The notes below the pieces were generated by a model. The model worked only from the letters and a program-made list of their open reading frames with translations. It made no database searches and had not been told where the DNA came from. From contig NW_024738608.1 in the NCBI RefSeq assembly GCF_018991925.1, positions 752,699-816,698 of the forward strand: a stretch of 64,000 bases of DNA. The letters run 5' to 3'. Below are positions 31,612 through 43,860 of the stretch, in pieces (the stretch's first letter is position 1; each line of letters begins with the position of its first letter). The stretch is from Homarus americanus (Eukaryota > Arthropoda > Malacostraca > Decapoda > Nephropidae). A program made the translations under genes and the position numbers.

Positions 31612-33523
31612 TCTGTTCCCCATGATATTTAAACTAATCTTTAATACTGAAGGATAAACAAAGATATATATTTTATTAACTATAATATAACACGAAATAT
31701 TAAGTCGACAATGTTGTAGTCGCTGGCAGGTATACTATAGGAAGTTGATGTGTTGGTTAGGTTCATTAAACAAATTACAATCGCAATCAACACTGGAACA
31801 CACTAATTCCTCGCTGGAAAACTATCCCTCTCTCTGATTACCCAACTCTTCATTCTGAGTCAGAACTTGGGAGGAGACGAATCATGACAGCAATCAAGAC
31901 GTTAACTTTCTCTTAACCAGCTAGGAAAAAGATTTAACTCGTGTTGGTATTTCGTCCGGGTGTTGGTGATAGGAGTTGTCTCTTACGGTACAAAAATATA
32001 GAGGAAAGAAAGACGAAAAATAAAGAAAATAAATGACGGTCGCAATCAGTCGAGGAACCTGTTCGAATGTGTGGAATAAAAGTATTGGATTTTTTTTTTT
32101 TTAGGGGAAGTTTAGGTTTTGTTTTGGGTGAAGGTTCTTATACTGTTGTTTATAAATGTAAAAAAAAATAGGTTTTTGGTGATTGCTTTGTTTTGTTTAC
32201 ATATACTTGACACACACACAAACACACACACACACACACCTGGATGTAGATGAACCAGAAAATATAACAATAACTGATGAACTGAACCAGAATTTAAAAA
32301 GTCAATAAAAAAAAAATGAAAAAGTTCCTTGAATAAACAAAAAGAATAAAAAAACCACCCCAAATATATTATAATATTTCACACTTAAGGGAAAAAATTA
32401 AACCGATACAAACAAAATTAAACCAAGAAAATTGGAAACAAAATTCTAAAAGTAAACATTACACTTAAAAAAAATATATATAAGGTATAATACACTTAAG
32501 GGCGAAAGTCCCCCCTCTAATACTCGTCCTGTGAAGCTTCTGGTCCAATTGGTCCATCTTTTACGCTTAGATATACAAGGACAGATCACCTCCACCTCAC
32601 CATTCATTCATCAGAGCTACGATAACACCACTTAACTAAATAATGAAGCCTTAAGAGTTTCATGAAGCTTCCAATGTTCTGTTGTAATGGTGACGATTGA
32701 ATATATATATACCACGGAGTATATATGTATATATGTATGTATGTACAGTATGTATGTAATTTAGTACGTGGAATAAAGAGGAACTTGAATATCAGTATAG
32801 GAATAAAGTTTAATTATTGAGAAAAATACGTTTTTATCATTATAATATGATCAAGTTTTATTGTACGTCACAACTTAAGATACAATAATTATATACTGTA
32901 TATAAGGATTCTTGAATAAAATAAATAAATAAATAAATAAAACTCCCTGTATTCTCAACCCTCAACAGCTAAAGGTTACTCAATAAATAAATTAAATAAA
33001 CTCAAAGTAGACATCAACTACTCCTACTTTACACTTAAAAAATTCAAGTCCAATGAATAACAAGAACATTACAGATGCCATAAAGAATTAACCTACCATT
33101 GAATCACCAACTCTTAAAAAATTACCTCTTGACCTAACTACATATTGTAAGATTAAATAAACAGAATCGTGAAAAAATACATAAAAATACAAAATACTTT
33201 CATATTAAATGTTATTATACGAGTTACTTTACCATAACTTTAAATAACTTTTATAAATGTTAATAACTGAATTTCAACATTTATCTTCAACATTTTAACA
33301 CATGGACAGGTGTTTCCTTCCCAGGTAGATGACCCCGTGATGTACCGAGACACTGACGTCATCCACTCTTAAGTCCCACAAATGTATAATAAATTAGTAA
33401 AGAAAAAAAAATCGTGTCTGTGTGTGTGTAAATATTTCCCTGTTTGTATTTGTGTTTGCCTGCGAATGAATTTGACTCTGTGTGTGTATATAAATTTGAT
33501 TGTACTGTATATTTTAGTATGTG
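31609..33523. other. AT-rich unique DNA
   Basis: Contains a T-run (about 32090), short CA repeats (about 32212-32238), TATG repeats (about 32715-32760) and (AAAT)n (about 32920-32940). No gene is visible. Confidence 0.6.
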
Positions 33524-33545
33524 TATGTGTGTGTGTGTGTGTGTT

Positions 33546-33579
<34 letters not shown>
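33524..33579. repeat. (GT)n-(GA)n compound microsatellite
   Basis: GT to 33544, then GA to 33579. Confidence 0.95.
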
Positions 33580-33583
<4 letters not shown>

Positions 33584-34161
33584 TGTTGTTTTGTAAGCAA
33601 GTGTATTACCCTTATATGACTTTGCATGTACACTCGACAACACAAGTCCTGTCGCCTCATCTGTCTCTTCATAAGCCCGGAGATTAAGACACCTGTGAGG
33701 TCTATAAGTCTCATGAAGAGACACAGTGTAAACTAACCCTGTTCTAGGTACACAAAGGGGCACTTTAGCTGGCACTGCAATCGGCCATCTTCACTTAACC
33801 AACTATAAATTTACGTACTCAATCACAGCTGGGTGAACTAGGGGCGCCCCGAGGGTGACCATCGACCTGTCCAAAAACTTCCGGAGACTTTGTCTACCCA
33901 GAAACTTCTGTAATGTAAACATCCCAGGAGTGATAACTGTAATTTTCCACCAGCAAGTTTATATGTTTTCTGCTCATAGGCGGTAAACAACATGGACAGA
34001 TTCAAGAGGATGCAGCCTTTGGTGAACAAGACAACGTTGGGGAACAGCTTGTGCCTGCCAGGGAGCACCATATTTTACCACGATATATTTTATGTAAAAA
34101 GCAAAACACGACAATCAAGTAGGAATATTGTGTTTCCTTCAGATAACTACCAGCGCGCGCA
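33580..34161. other. Unique DNA, no gene called
   Basis: Ordinary-complexity sequence. Opposed open frames of 62-77 codons near 33838-34180 have no recognisable domain. Confidence 0.5.
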
Positions 34162-34221
34162 TGGGAGAGGAAGACCATAACAAACTGGAGGGATGTCTTA
34201 AAGGAAGAACCAGATAACTAA
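34162..34221 (+). pseudogene. Possible LINE coding relic
   Basis: One frame reads WERKTITNWRDVLKEEPDN to a stop at 34219. The overlapping frame just before it reads GRGRP. Together they resemble, across a frameshift, the G-R-G-R-P-x-K-T-W-R-D-V-L motif near the end of some LINE polyproteins. The match is short and may be chance. Confidence 0.25.
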
Positions 34222-34757
34222 GACGTCCTCCTCGTTCCGGGAAGGATCACCAACATCTGACTGAATCCAGATTCAGTTCCGTATGGCGAAAAGTGCCGTG
34301 AAAAATGACTTGCATATTGTGATACACTCTGGACCCGATCTTTGGTAATCACAAGAAACACTGGACGACATGTCAGTTCTAAGAGGATGCTTCATGCTGG
34401 AATGGTAAATGACTTGAAAGATCCTGTAATAATGGCGTAAAGGAATTCAAAGTTCCGGAAATTGATTGACTTAACGATATACGCAAGTCACTATCTAGAA
34501 CATCACTGGATCAAGAAAATTTCCCGAGTGACTTTATACAGCAAACGTGATCCCGACCTTCAACACGGGAGGTAACGGCGACTTACTCAGTTAGCGGAGA
34601 CGTAAGACTCCCGAGCAAATACTGACTTGGACATACCTGAAGTGTGATGTGTTACGGTCCCTCGAGGAGCCGTTAACTTTCACCTACCTGGAAAGAAAAA
34701 AATAAATCACATTAACCTTCCATCCCGCTTTACTCCTTTAATAATGTTGGTCAGGGT
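34222..34757. other. Unique DNA, no feature seen
   Basis: Mixed-composition sequence with no significant open frame. Confidence 0.55.
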
Positions 34758-34804
34758 TAAGGTTAGGCTTGGTTAGGTTAGGTTAGGTTAGGTTTGGTTA
34801 GGTG
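34758..34804 (+). repeat. Interstitial (TTAGG)n with variants
   Basis: About nine pentamers, five or so perfect TTAGG, with TTAGGC and TTTGG variants. Confidence 0.88.
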
Positions 34805-34916
34805 TTATGGTTTGAGTCAGCTCCGGGCCACAAAAACTGCCTCCTCACCGTGTACTGTACATCATCATTACTAACACATTAACCTGAACAAATATTACCC
34901 GTGTTGACTGTACTCT

Positions 34917-35432
34917 ACCACTTGGAGGATCACTCATGTGGCCCACTGAGATGAGGGAGGGTCACTCATGTGGCCCACTGAGATGATGGAGGATCACTGA
35001 TGTGGCCCAATGAGATGATGGAGGATCACTCATGTGGCCCACTGAGATGATGGAGGATCACTGATGTGGCCCACTGAGATGATGGAGGATCACTCATGTG
35101 GCCCACTGAGATGAGGGAGGATCACTTATGTGGCCCACTGACATAATGGAGGATCACTTATGTGGCCCACTGACATGAGGGAGTATCCCTACGTGGCCCA
35201 CTGACATAATGGAGGATCACTCATGTGGCCCACTGAGATGAGGGAGGGTCACTCATGTGGCCCACTGAGATGAGGGAGGGTCACTCATGTGGCCCACTGA
35301 TGTGGCCCACTGATGAGGGAGGGTCACTCATGTGGCCCACTGAGATGAGGGAGGGTCACTCATGTGGCCCACTGAGATGAGGGAGGGTCACTCATGTGGC
35401 CCACTGAGATGAGGGAGGGTCACTCATGAGGT
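34917..35432. repeat. 32-bp minisatellite, about 16 copies
   Basis: The unit contains GGTCACTCATGTGGCCCACT and GAGATGAGGGA. Left copies carry GATGATGGAGGATCAC, right copies GATGAGGGAGGGTCAC. One copy near 35300 is shortened. The units are contiguous with no unique spacers, so this is not a CRISPR-like array. Confidence 0.95.
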
Positions 35433-36885
35433 CCACTAACTAACTGGGCTGCCCACCACTGCCCAACATAATGTGGAAACTTAGGTGTTAACGTTTCTCT
35501 ATACATTCACGATAAGGGAGAATAGTAACCAAATATTAATGTTTACAGTATTGGTCTCATAATAATATGTTGTTATTATAATTCAGTCTTGTAGTGATTT
35601 GTGTATAAAGTCGCCAGGAGTGATGAGCTCCACCTGTTGGGAAACTCCCGGCAACTACACTAGACGCCGTGATGTTTACCTGGCGCTGTAAGAAGCTCCA
35701 TTTTGGAGTTGAAAATCAAAACTGAGCAAGATGACTCTGAGGGTTCGCTCCAGCGGTTGATTCTCATTGCCAACGACACAGTATTTGAAGTGACTTTACA
35801 GCACATCGTGTACAACTATGGACACACATGGGTGTACACTAAAATAAGAAGGATTTCATTAAGCTAATGTATATACTTCCTCAGAAAGTCTACCAGAAAG
35901 AATACGAAGATAACACTGATGAATACATATCTCGTCATACGCTAACCTACTTATACATATATTTCCAGTGAGATGCGCTTACCAAGATTAATAGTTAGAC
36001 AAAAAATCATACACAATAAAAAATTACTTATTTTTGAGGATACATATAAACTAATCGCTGCTCACCTTCAGAGTTTATCCTGAAGACATCCAGAATATTT
36101 GAGAGGATGTGAACAAAAAATAAATTAATCCCACATCCAACACTGAGCGAGTGACCCATGTTCGTTGATATTAATAATGAGGCGATATGAATATTCTGGG
36201 TTTTTTATTCTGATTTAACAACTGTGTTATGAGAAATTTGTGTAACTCTCTATTTCTTCTTTTTGGAATCATACAACACGCCTGTTACAAGAATGTTTAA
36301 GAAGGATACAGAAGTTGCTGAAGTGGAATCCATCGATTATCGGATATTCTTAACACGTAATGATGTAAGTTTGTTGAGCTTAAATACCTGAAAAACTACC
36401 TGTAGGTCTAATGCGACTCAATACAATAACAATATATACGTGAAATACATCTTAGTTATACAAGAAAACATACCAAGTGATAAGACGATAATAATCAAGA
36501 CTGCGACACTTCAAACAACGGGAAATATTGACCTGACTCCCGTACGATCCGACACAAACCTGACAAAAACATATTACGTCGATATTATTTAGGTCTTAGT
36601 TAGGGATGAAGTATTGTACCCTGAAGTCAGCTCCTCAAAATATTTAAATCTCTAGGCTAACATAACCTCGAAAAATTAAACTTCAAAGTTATAACATGAA
36701 TATCTATCAGTTTTAGTCAATATGTAACAACTCACAATAACATAACAATATAATTCACTTGTCTTCGTAGCAACAAGATCTCGACCAACGCGTCAACAAC
36801 ACTCAAGAGGTCTTCCACAGTCCCAAGTTGGTCAAGGATTTCAAGTCCTTACAAATAAACCGGAAAATATTTGCCAGAAGGAGTT
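35433..36885. other. Unique AT-rich DNA, no feature seen
   Basis: Over 1.4 kb with no significant open frame or repeat. Confidence 0.6.
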
Positions 36886-36962
36886 GAAGGAGGGAGGGAG
36901 GGAGAGAGGGAGAGGGGAAGAGTGAGAGGGAGGAGAATGGGGTGAGAGAGGGAAGATAGGGA
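36886..36962. repeat. GGGA/GAGA purine tract
   Basis: Nearly pure purine on the plus strand. Confidence 0.85.
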
Positions 36963-37099
36963 AAGCTCTACCCTCAAACACGTCACCCCACGCCTATGAA
37001 GCAGATGCCGTGGGTTGACTCGTAAATATTCACAGCAGGGGGCCGCGTTGTGGCTAGAGGCTCTCCTTCTCCCCCCTCAACTTCCCATAAAAATGGCAG

Positions 37100-37790
37100 G
37101 TTCCAAGAGCTGCCACGCCTGACGAAGTTAATGTTTCCATGTAAATAAAAAAGGAAACAAAGGGGAACATGGAAACTTCTGAGAGATCTCCTCCTCATAA
37201 TATTTAGTTCATTATAGGAAAAAAAATAGGTATATATATATATATATATACTGTAAACGGACATCATGGTATTTTAAAAGAGTTTCCCCGGACATTTACG
37301 AGGTTGATAACGGGATATAAGAAACAACAACCATAACATGATAGTTTCTAAGGTTTCCCCTCAACTCCTAACGACGCTTCGTGTATAATATGAGAAAAAT
37401 TCTAATAACACAGCAGCAGCCTCTTGTCGTTTACACTCCTGACGAAGTTGGATATGATAAAAAGATAAAACAGTTACCATAGACACAGTAGCCTTCAGAG
37501 GTTTAACTAACACAACAGACATCAAAGAAGCAGCTTCTAAGATTCTTCCCGTTCCTCAAATAGACAACAAAAGACAAAAAAAATAACATTACCGACTTTA
37601 AGACCTCCTTCCCGCACCTCCTGACGAAGATGACAATGAAATGAAAGAACACTATAACAGGGTAGCTACTACGCCTCCTTCAATAGTTTATTCCCTACTG
37701 ACGAAGTTGATAGAAAGATGTTAAAAGTACTTAAAACTCAGCCGTATCCTTGACTCTCCTCGCTACTAACGAAGATGGGATGTATAGTTG
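37100..37790. repeat. Degenerate tandem family marked by CTGACGAAGTTGATA
   Basis: CTGACGAAG or CTAACGAAG/CGACGCTTCG-like words recur at about 37118, 37370, 37438, 37617, 37693 and 37763. They are usually followed by GTTGATA or GATGA and then an A-rich segment, and preceded by a C/T-rich segment. Spacing clusters near 70-90 bp or its double. It looks like an ancient satellite. Related words occur at about 40053 and 51635. A short (TA)n lies at about 37231-37252. Confidence 0.5.
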
Positions 37791-38299
37791 TGTACAAAAT
37801 TCCTTGGACACTTGACATTATCTGGACATGTATTAAGGAGTTTTTTTTTTTTTTTAATTTCGTGGTTCTGGCATGTGGTAAAAATTAGCGCTATTAGATA
37901 TAAAACCAAAAAGATGTATAGTCAATAAAAAAAACTATCTATACAAATTCAAGTTGAAAAAATATGAAAATAGATTTAGAATTTTCGCAACCCTACCAAG
38001 AGAACAGGTGTCATGGGTTGCGTTAGGCTTACCCACCTAACCAACTCCAAAGTTTGTTTTACCAGAGATAAGACGCCCGGTGAGGCATAACTGGGACATG
38101 TATTTTTCAATTAGTATATGTTAGCCAGCCTTTAGGGGGGTGGGCAGTGAAACAGTGCTGTACTGTTCATCGCTTCACACCCAAAAACCTCATTTTAAGT
38201 AGTATCCCCTGAGCCATGGGTTAGTTAAGACGTCGTCTCCATCCTCTCCCTCCTGAAAGGGGGCGGGACACCACACCGAGTCCTCCACCGCCACTCCGT

Positions 38300-38790
38300 C
38301 CTGTGAACCGTCGTCGACACGAGACTAAGCGTGTTAACCTAGGTTGTTATCCCCGTGGAAATATCACGTGTGGATGCCTGGTTGCGACAAGAGCAATCCA
38401 GGCTGGCCTATCAAACCTACAGTAAATGGTTAATTAATTCACGCTTACAGAGTTCTCCTGCACGACACCCGTCTACAGTGACCGTGATCGACACGAGACT
38501 AAGTGTGTTAACCTAGGTTTGTTTTCCCCGTGGAAATATCACGTGTGGAAGCCTGGTTGCGACAAAAGCAATCCAGGCTGGTCTATTGCACCTAAATGGT
38601 TAATTCAAGTCACGCTTACCAGTTGTCCTTGCCGCGATAACCGTCTACAGTGACTGTCAGTGACGCAAGACAATGTGTGGTAAACCAAGAGTACTTTTTG
38701 TTACTATGGCCGTGGAAAGAAGTTCTTGTGATGAAGCCTGGTTGTAACAAAGCAATCCAGGCTGGCAGTAAATGTATCACTTGAAGAATT
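38300..38790. repeat. 174-bp satellite, three tandem units with a conserved hairpin
   Basis: Units one and two are 174 bp apart (TCGACACGAGACTAAG at 38314 and 38488) and highly similar. Unit three starts about 172 bp later and is more diverged. Each contains the inverted repeat GCCTGGTTGC-loop-GCAATCCAGGC (38376-38403, 38551-38578, 38736-38762). In unit three a C-to-T change in the left arm turns a G-C pair into a G-T pair, so pairing is retained while flanks drift. Shared words include CCGTGGAAATATCACGTGTGG and TAAATGGTTAATT. Confidence 0.9.
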
Positions 38791-39242
38791 AAGGCTCTGT
38801 TAGGTCATACCCACAGTAGAGTAATCACATGTGTCCCCAAGTTGGAAATTCCCTGTTTTAGAAGATTAATTTTATTACAGCGTGAACGTGAGTGAACCAT
38901 ATATCCATGCAAATTGTAAATCATTGTATGGAAGCTTGACAAATAAATGTAAGTGCAATTATCTGCCCGTATCTGTGATCCTATCTTATTATTACTAAAG
39001 GTAATGACTGATTGGTTATGACAAAGTATAACCAATAACTTAGACGGATGTTGAAAATTAAATGAATTCATTAAATCATCATTTATCAAGTATAAATCAT
39101 GGAATGTCGAGTGGTGGAGTGAACTTCTACGTAGATACGCCATAATCTCCTGTAAGTAACCAGTGTGAAGGTATCGAACTCTACGGTAAGAAATAAGACA
39201 TATTATTATCTTTATATAATATAATCCACTCCTACTACCACC
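38791..39242. other. Unique DNA, no gene called
   Basis: A 112-codon minus-strand frame (38805-39143) has no recognisable domain, no homologue I recall and AT-driven composition. Left uncalled. Confidence 0.5.
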
Positions 39243-39338
39243 GATTCATACTAAAACCATGACAACAGGAGTCGCAGTGTTCATTCTGAAATTCATCAAC
39301 TCCCCCAAGCAGACAGTTTTTTTTAAGTGGCTGTACAG
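39243..39338 (+). repeat. Dispersed repeat, copy B (partner of 4231-4352)
   Basis: GACAACAGGAGTCGCAGTGT at 39261 starts 37 nearly identical bases shared with the copy at 4250. Downstream similarity resumes after a gap where copy A has a CCT-rich insertion. Confidence 0.75.
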
Positions 39339-40261
39339 TATATGCCAGATAATGCCAAGTGTTTAGGGAATTTTGGTCGCAACTGTACGTACAAGAAGCA
39401 ACTAATAGGGTCAGCTTTTAGGGATAATAATAATATGATAAGAAAATTCCTTAAAATACACTACCTTCTCTGTATTTTCTTCCCTCAAACACTGCCACTG
39501 AAGGCGCCTCTCCATTCCTGAACTCCTGAAGTATACTTGATCATTAAGATACATAAAAATGGCTCATAACACAGAAAGCCTCCATGAGTTTAGACCCAGT
39601 CGTGGTGCAGGTAAGTGTAAGTTGTTGAACACTTGTATCCGAGAAGAAGAAGAGTTTACTTGAGTTTACCCCCCACATTACGATGCGGTGGTCAGTATAT
39701 CCAAGAAGAAGAGTTTACTTGAGTTTACCCCCATTGTAATGAGGCCGTCAGTGAGGCAGTAAAATGAGCTATAAAAGGGGAAACTTACTGGGGAAATTAG
39801 AAATGGGGAGTAAAACCACTTTATAGCGAGATAACGTTCTAGGGCGTTTCACTGTTCTTAACCAAGTTCATAAGAGAATCGAAAAACTACAGACAACATA
39901 GAAAATTCCGAGATATAAAGCCTCTATACTCTGACCATTGTAAATAAAACAAACACTAATTTACAAAGGTGTTTTTCTTACTCAAGGTGAGGTAAACAAA
40001 AGCACGAGAAACACCCTAACACAGAAACACCCCTTCTAGAGACCTGACCAATTCCTCCTGACGAAGTTTCCTGCGTGGGTGTGATCTTTGTGTAGAGGAA
40101 GAAGTACCGGCAGAGAGAAGAACCATCGCCAGAGCCAATCTAACTTTGGCTTGGAGTTTGATGAGGGCGAGCATAAATACTCTGACCTAAGCCATCTTCC
40201 CTTCCTCAAGACTAGGCTGTGAGAAAAGTGGATTAAGGTCAGGATTGCCATACATAATAAC
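39339..40261. other. Unique DNA with a 60-bp local duplication
   Basis: GAAGAAGAGTTTACTTGAGT occurs at about 39646 and 39705, each followed by TTACCCCC. The remainder has no recognised feature. Confidence 0.6.
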
Positions 40262-41660
40262 GGTGTGATAAGACGGCGGGAGGGTCGGTGTAGAGGGTGG
40301 GAAGGGGGTCGTCTGTAGAGGGGGAGGGGGAGTCTCTGTAGAGGTGGGGATCGTTTGTAGAGGTGGGAGGGAGGAGGGGTCGGAGGGTGGGGGAGGAGGG
40401 TCGTCTGTAGGGGTGGGAGGAGGGGGTCGATTGTAGAGGGTGGGAAGGAGGAGGGGTCGTCGGAGGTGGGAGGAGGAGTCGGAGGGAGAAGGGGAGTCGA
40501 TTGTAGAGGTGGGAAGGAGGAGAGTCGGTGGGAGGAGGAGGGTCGATTGTAGAGGTGGGTGGGGGAGGGTCGTCTAGAGGTGGGTGGGGAGGGTCGGTGT
40601 TGGAGAAGGTGGGAGAGGAGGAGGAGGGTCGTCTGCAGAGGGGTGGGAAGGAGGAGGGTCGATTGTAGAGGGTGGGTGGAGGGTCGATTGTAGAGGATGG
40701 GAGGAGGAGGGTCGATTGTAGAGAGTGGGAGGGAGGGTCGGTGTAGAGAGGTGGGTGGAGGAGGGTCGATTGTAGAAGGTGGGAGAGGGGAGGGAAGGGG
40801 GAGGGGTCGTCTGCAGAGGGTGGGGAGAGGGAGGTCGATTGAGAGGAGGAGTCGAGTTGTAGAGGGGAGGAGTCGCAGGAGGGTCGGGTGGGAGAGGTGG
40901 GAAGGAGGAGGGTCGTGTAGAGGATGGGGAGGTCGAGGGGGGTCGGGTCGAGAGGGTGGGGTGGGAGGGGTCGAGGGGGGGGAGAGGGTCGTCTGTAGAG
41001 GGTGGGAGGGTCGATTGAGGGGGAGGGTCGTTGTGGGAGGTCGAGGGGAGGAGGTCGATTGTAGAGGTGGGGAGGAGGTCGTCTGTAGAGGATGGGGAGG
41101 TCGGTGGGGTGGGAGGTCGTTGGAGGGGAGGTCGTTTGTTGGGTGGAGGAGGTCAGGGGAGGGTCGATTGTAGAGATGGGTCGATTGTAGAGGGTGGGAG
41201 GGTCGAGTAGAGGGTGGGAGGGTCGGAGGGGAGGAGGGTCGATTGTGGGGTGGGAGGGGGGGGAGGGGGGGTAGAGTGGGGTGGGAAGGTCGTCTGTGAG
41301 GGTGGGTGGGGAGGGTCGGGGGGGGGGTCGATTGTAGAGGTGGGAGGAGGGTCGGTGTAGAGGGTGGGAGGAGGAGGGTCGATTGTAGAGGTGGGAGGAG
41401 GAGGGGTCGATTGTAGAGGGGAGGGTCGATTGTAGAGGGAGGAGGGTCGATTGTAGAGGTGGGAAGGAGGGTCTGTAGAGGGTGATTGTAGAGGGGAGGG
41501 GTCGTCGTCTGTAGAGGTGGGAGAGGGGGTGGGGGGAGGGAGGGAGGGTCGTCGATTGTAGGAGGTCGTCTGTCTCGAGAGGTAGGGTCGTTTGTTGAGA
41601 GTGTCGAGGGTGGGAGGGTCGATTGTCGTCTGTAGAGGGGCGTCTGAGGGGGCGTCTCTT
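40262..41660 (+). repeat. 1.4-kb G-rich minisatellite (GGTCGATTGTAGAGGTGGGA)
   Basis: Dozens of imperfect copies of a unit of about 26 bp combining GGTCGATTGTAGAG or GGTCGTCTGTAGAG with GTGGGAGGAGGA. The plus strand is G-rich with almost no C outside GTCG. The 158-codon Gly/Arg frame is an artefact. Confidence 0.93.
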
Positions 41661-41789
41661 GAGGCGTGAAGGTGTTTATTATGATTTCGTCACGTTTATT
41701 GTTCTTTTTGTGAGTTGTGTTTGTCTGTCTGTCTGTTATACCACTCTTGACTACGATGACTTAAATGGCAGCTTCACCTTATTATATAG

Positions 41790-42130
41790 GTCACTTTTCT
41801 CTTCTCTCCTTCGTCTTTCTTTTCATCACTCTTCCCTCCCCTCATTTTTACCCCCTCCATCCATTCAACTTTTAATTCTCCCTCTCTCACTACACCTTTC
41901 ACCTGTTATCCCCTCATCTTTTATTCCCCCCTTCCCTTCCCTTCCACCTCCCGTTCTTTCTCTTTACCTTTCACATCCTCTCTTTCTCCTCATCTTTCGC
42001 TTTCTCTCCCTCCTCTCACCCACCACCTCCCTCCCTCCCTTCCACCTCCTCACCCACCACCTCCCCCCCCCCCTTACGTATTATCTTACCCTGCCACTGT
42101 TTCCTTCTTCTGCCTCTGACTCTTTCTCTC
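41790..42130. repeat. Polypyrimidine low-complexity block
   Basis: CTTTCTC and CCTCCC words dominate the plus strand, with a C-run at about 42063-42072. Confidence 0.8.
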
Positions 42131-42188
42131 ACACTTCCTATAAGATTTCCTTTTCCAATTGACGTTTTTCATAAGTGGGCCCCCAGCC

Positions 42189-42312
42189 GTGTGGTGGTGG
42201 TTGTGGTTGTGGTGGTGGTGGTGGAGGTGATGTTAGTGATGGTGGTTAGTGTGGTAATGTTAGTAGTGGTGTTTGTGGTAGTGCTGGTGATGATGATGAT
42301 AGTGGTAGAGAT
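42189..42312. repeat. (GGT)n/(GAT)n trinucleotide repeat
   Basis: Imperfect GGT triplets with GTT, GAT and AGT interruptions. Confidence 0.88.
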
Positions 42313-42339
42313 TTTGGTAGGTGGTACATAGGTTCTCTC

Positions 42340-42770
42340 TCACACATGTGCTTCTTTCCCATTATCCCCAACCTTCTCCCCCTTTCCTGTCTTCAGTCCT
42401 CCCCACCCCCCTTACCTCCCTTAATCTTCTCCCTATCCCCTTCCCCTCCCTACAATCCTCCCTCATCCCCTCCCTCCTTACACCCTTAATCCATCTAATT
42501 CCCCATAATCCAAGCCTCTTCCACTTCCTCTCGCTTTCCTTCCCATTACCCCCAACCTTTTCCCTTTTCCAACCCCCCCCTCCCTCCTCACTCCCCTTCC
42601 CCAGTTGTCAGTCACCACCCTTCAATTCCCGCTCATTTACCTACAAAAATTTCTAATGGACCTTCTCCTTCCCTCTCCCTCCCTTTTCCTATTCCATGCT
42701 CACCCCTCCCTCCTTGCCCCCCCTCCCTCTCTATCTCACCTTCTCCCCTACAACAGTTGTAAGCTTCTCA
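42340..42770. repeat. Polypyrimidine low-complexity block
   Basis: CCCTCCCT and TTCCCC words. Ser/Leu/Pro open frames are artefacts. Confidence 0.8.
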
Positions 42771-42959
42771 TTTGTTTCCGTTTAGTCACCCATTAACCCC
42801 GTCACGCTATTATCATCTGTCTGTCTGTCTGTGTATTTGATTGCCGGTGTTTTCTTTATTGTGTCTGTCTGTCTCTTTTGTGTCTTCCTGTCTGTGCTTT
42901 CCTCTCTATGTGCTGAGGAATCTGTCTGTCTACCAACCAATCATTTGTTTTTCTACCCC

Positions 42960-42965
<6 letters not shown>

Positions 42966-43011
<46 letters not shown>

Positions 43012-43100
43012 GTAAGTGTGCGTGTGTATGTACGTGTACATGTATATGTGTATGTATATACGTTTATGTATGTATATGTGTGTGTGTGTGTGTTTACATA
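42966..43100. repeat. (CT)n, then GTAT/GT-rich tract
   Basis: Pure CT at 42966-43008, followed by GTATGTGT/ATGTATATG and a GT run ending near 43094. Confidence 0.93.
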
Positions 43101-43116
43101 TATGTATATGTACTGT

Positions 43117-43376
43117 CAATGAATATGATGCAACTCTTTGTGTACGAACCTCTGTCCTGCGTGGCAGTGAACAGTGACATTATCCATATGAACCTGACCT
43201 ATATACATTTATAGTTGTTAATGAATATGATGTATTTCTTTGTGTATGAACCTCTGTCCTGCGTGACAGTGAGAAGTGATACCACCCTCAGTGTCAAGAC
43301 CTGACTGAATTACTCAGAATAGGCAAACTGTACTACAAGCTCTGCCAACAAATTTGTTAAACTTAAAAAAAAAAAA
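43117..43376 (+). mobile_element. Dispersed A-tailed retroposon, copy 2, with internal duplication
   Basis: The segment 43240-43376 matches copy 1 (28864-28996, opposite strand): GAACCTCTGTCCTGCGTG, then GTCAAGACCTGACTGAAT, ending in an A-run at 43364-43376. Its AATAAA equivalent is mutated to AACAAA. The upstream 43117-43183 is a second, diverged copy of the head (TGAATATGATG to GTGACAT), 102 bp before the main one. This may show that the intact element has a tandem structure. Confidence 0.7.
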
Positions 43377-43379
43377 TCT

Positions 43380-43500
43380 GTCTTTCACTCCTGCCCTCTC
43401 TCTCATTTTCATTCCCCCTCTCTCTATTTTTCTCTCCCCCTTCACTCCCCCTCTCTCACTCCCTTACTCCCACCCTCTCTCTCTCTCCCTGTTTCCCCCC
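43380..43500. repeat. CT-rich low-complexity DNA
   Basis: CTCTCTC and CCCCCTCTCT words. Confidence 0.8.
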
Positions 43501-43684
43501 GGAGCGTCTCTTTAGCCCTCATATCACCTTACCACTTCAGGAAGGAGCGACGCTGTTCTTTTATGCTTCGTGCACCCAGAGTCCGACACCTTAACTTTGG
43601 GAACGACTTTCCTTCGCAACACACGAGACAAATCCTTTCTATGTATTACTGTGTATGCCTTACTATGTATTAATATATATGACT

Positions 43685-43860
43685 ATGTATTTTGGTCCTC
43701 TGCAATGGTGCTGTACTGTAACCATATTGAAATCTACAGTATGTGACTTTCTTGTAATATGTTACCTGTATGTAAATTATCTACATTCAATATTATTATG
43801 CATTTTGTGTTCTCTGTAATGTTTTTGTACTGTATCCATAATTAAATCCTTATATCTGTA
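43685..43860. repeat. Diverged 112-bp direct repeat
   Basis: The stretch 43685-43744 (TATGTATTTTGG to ATATTGAAATC) is about 75 percent similar by eye to 43797-43856 (TATGCATTTTGT to ATAATTAAATC). Shared words are CTCTG-AATG and TGTACTGTA-CCATA. It is probably an old tandem duplication or two adjacent element tails. Confidence 0.6.

Noticed and set aside
34917..35432. CRISPR-like array
   Set aside because: Units of 32 bp are contiguous and similar along their entire length. There are no unique spacers, and the DNA is eukaryotic.
38805..39143. 112-codon minus-strand frame
   Set aside because: Non-repetitive but with no recognised domain, no splice or promoter context, and a length expected by chance in 64 kb.
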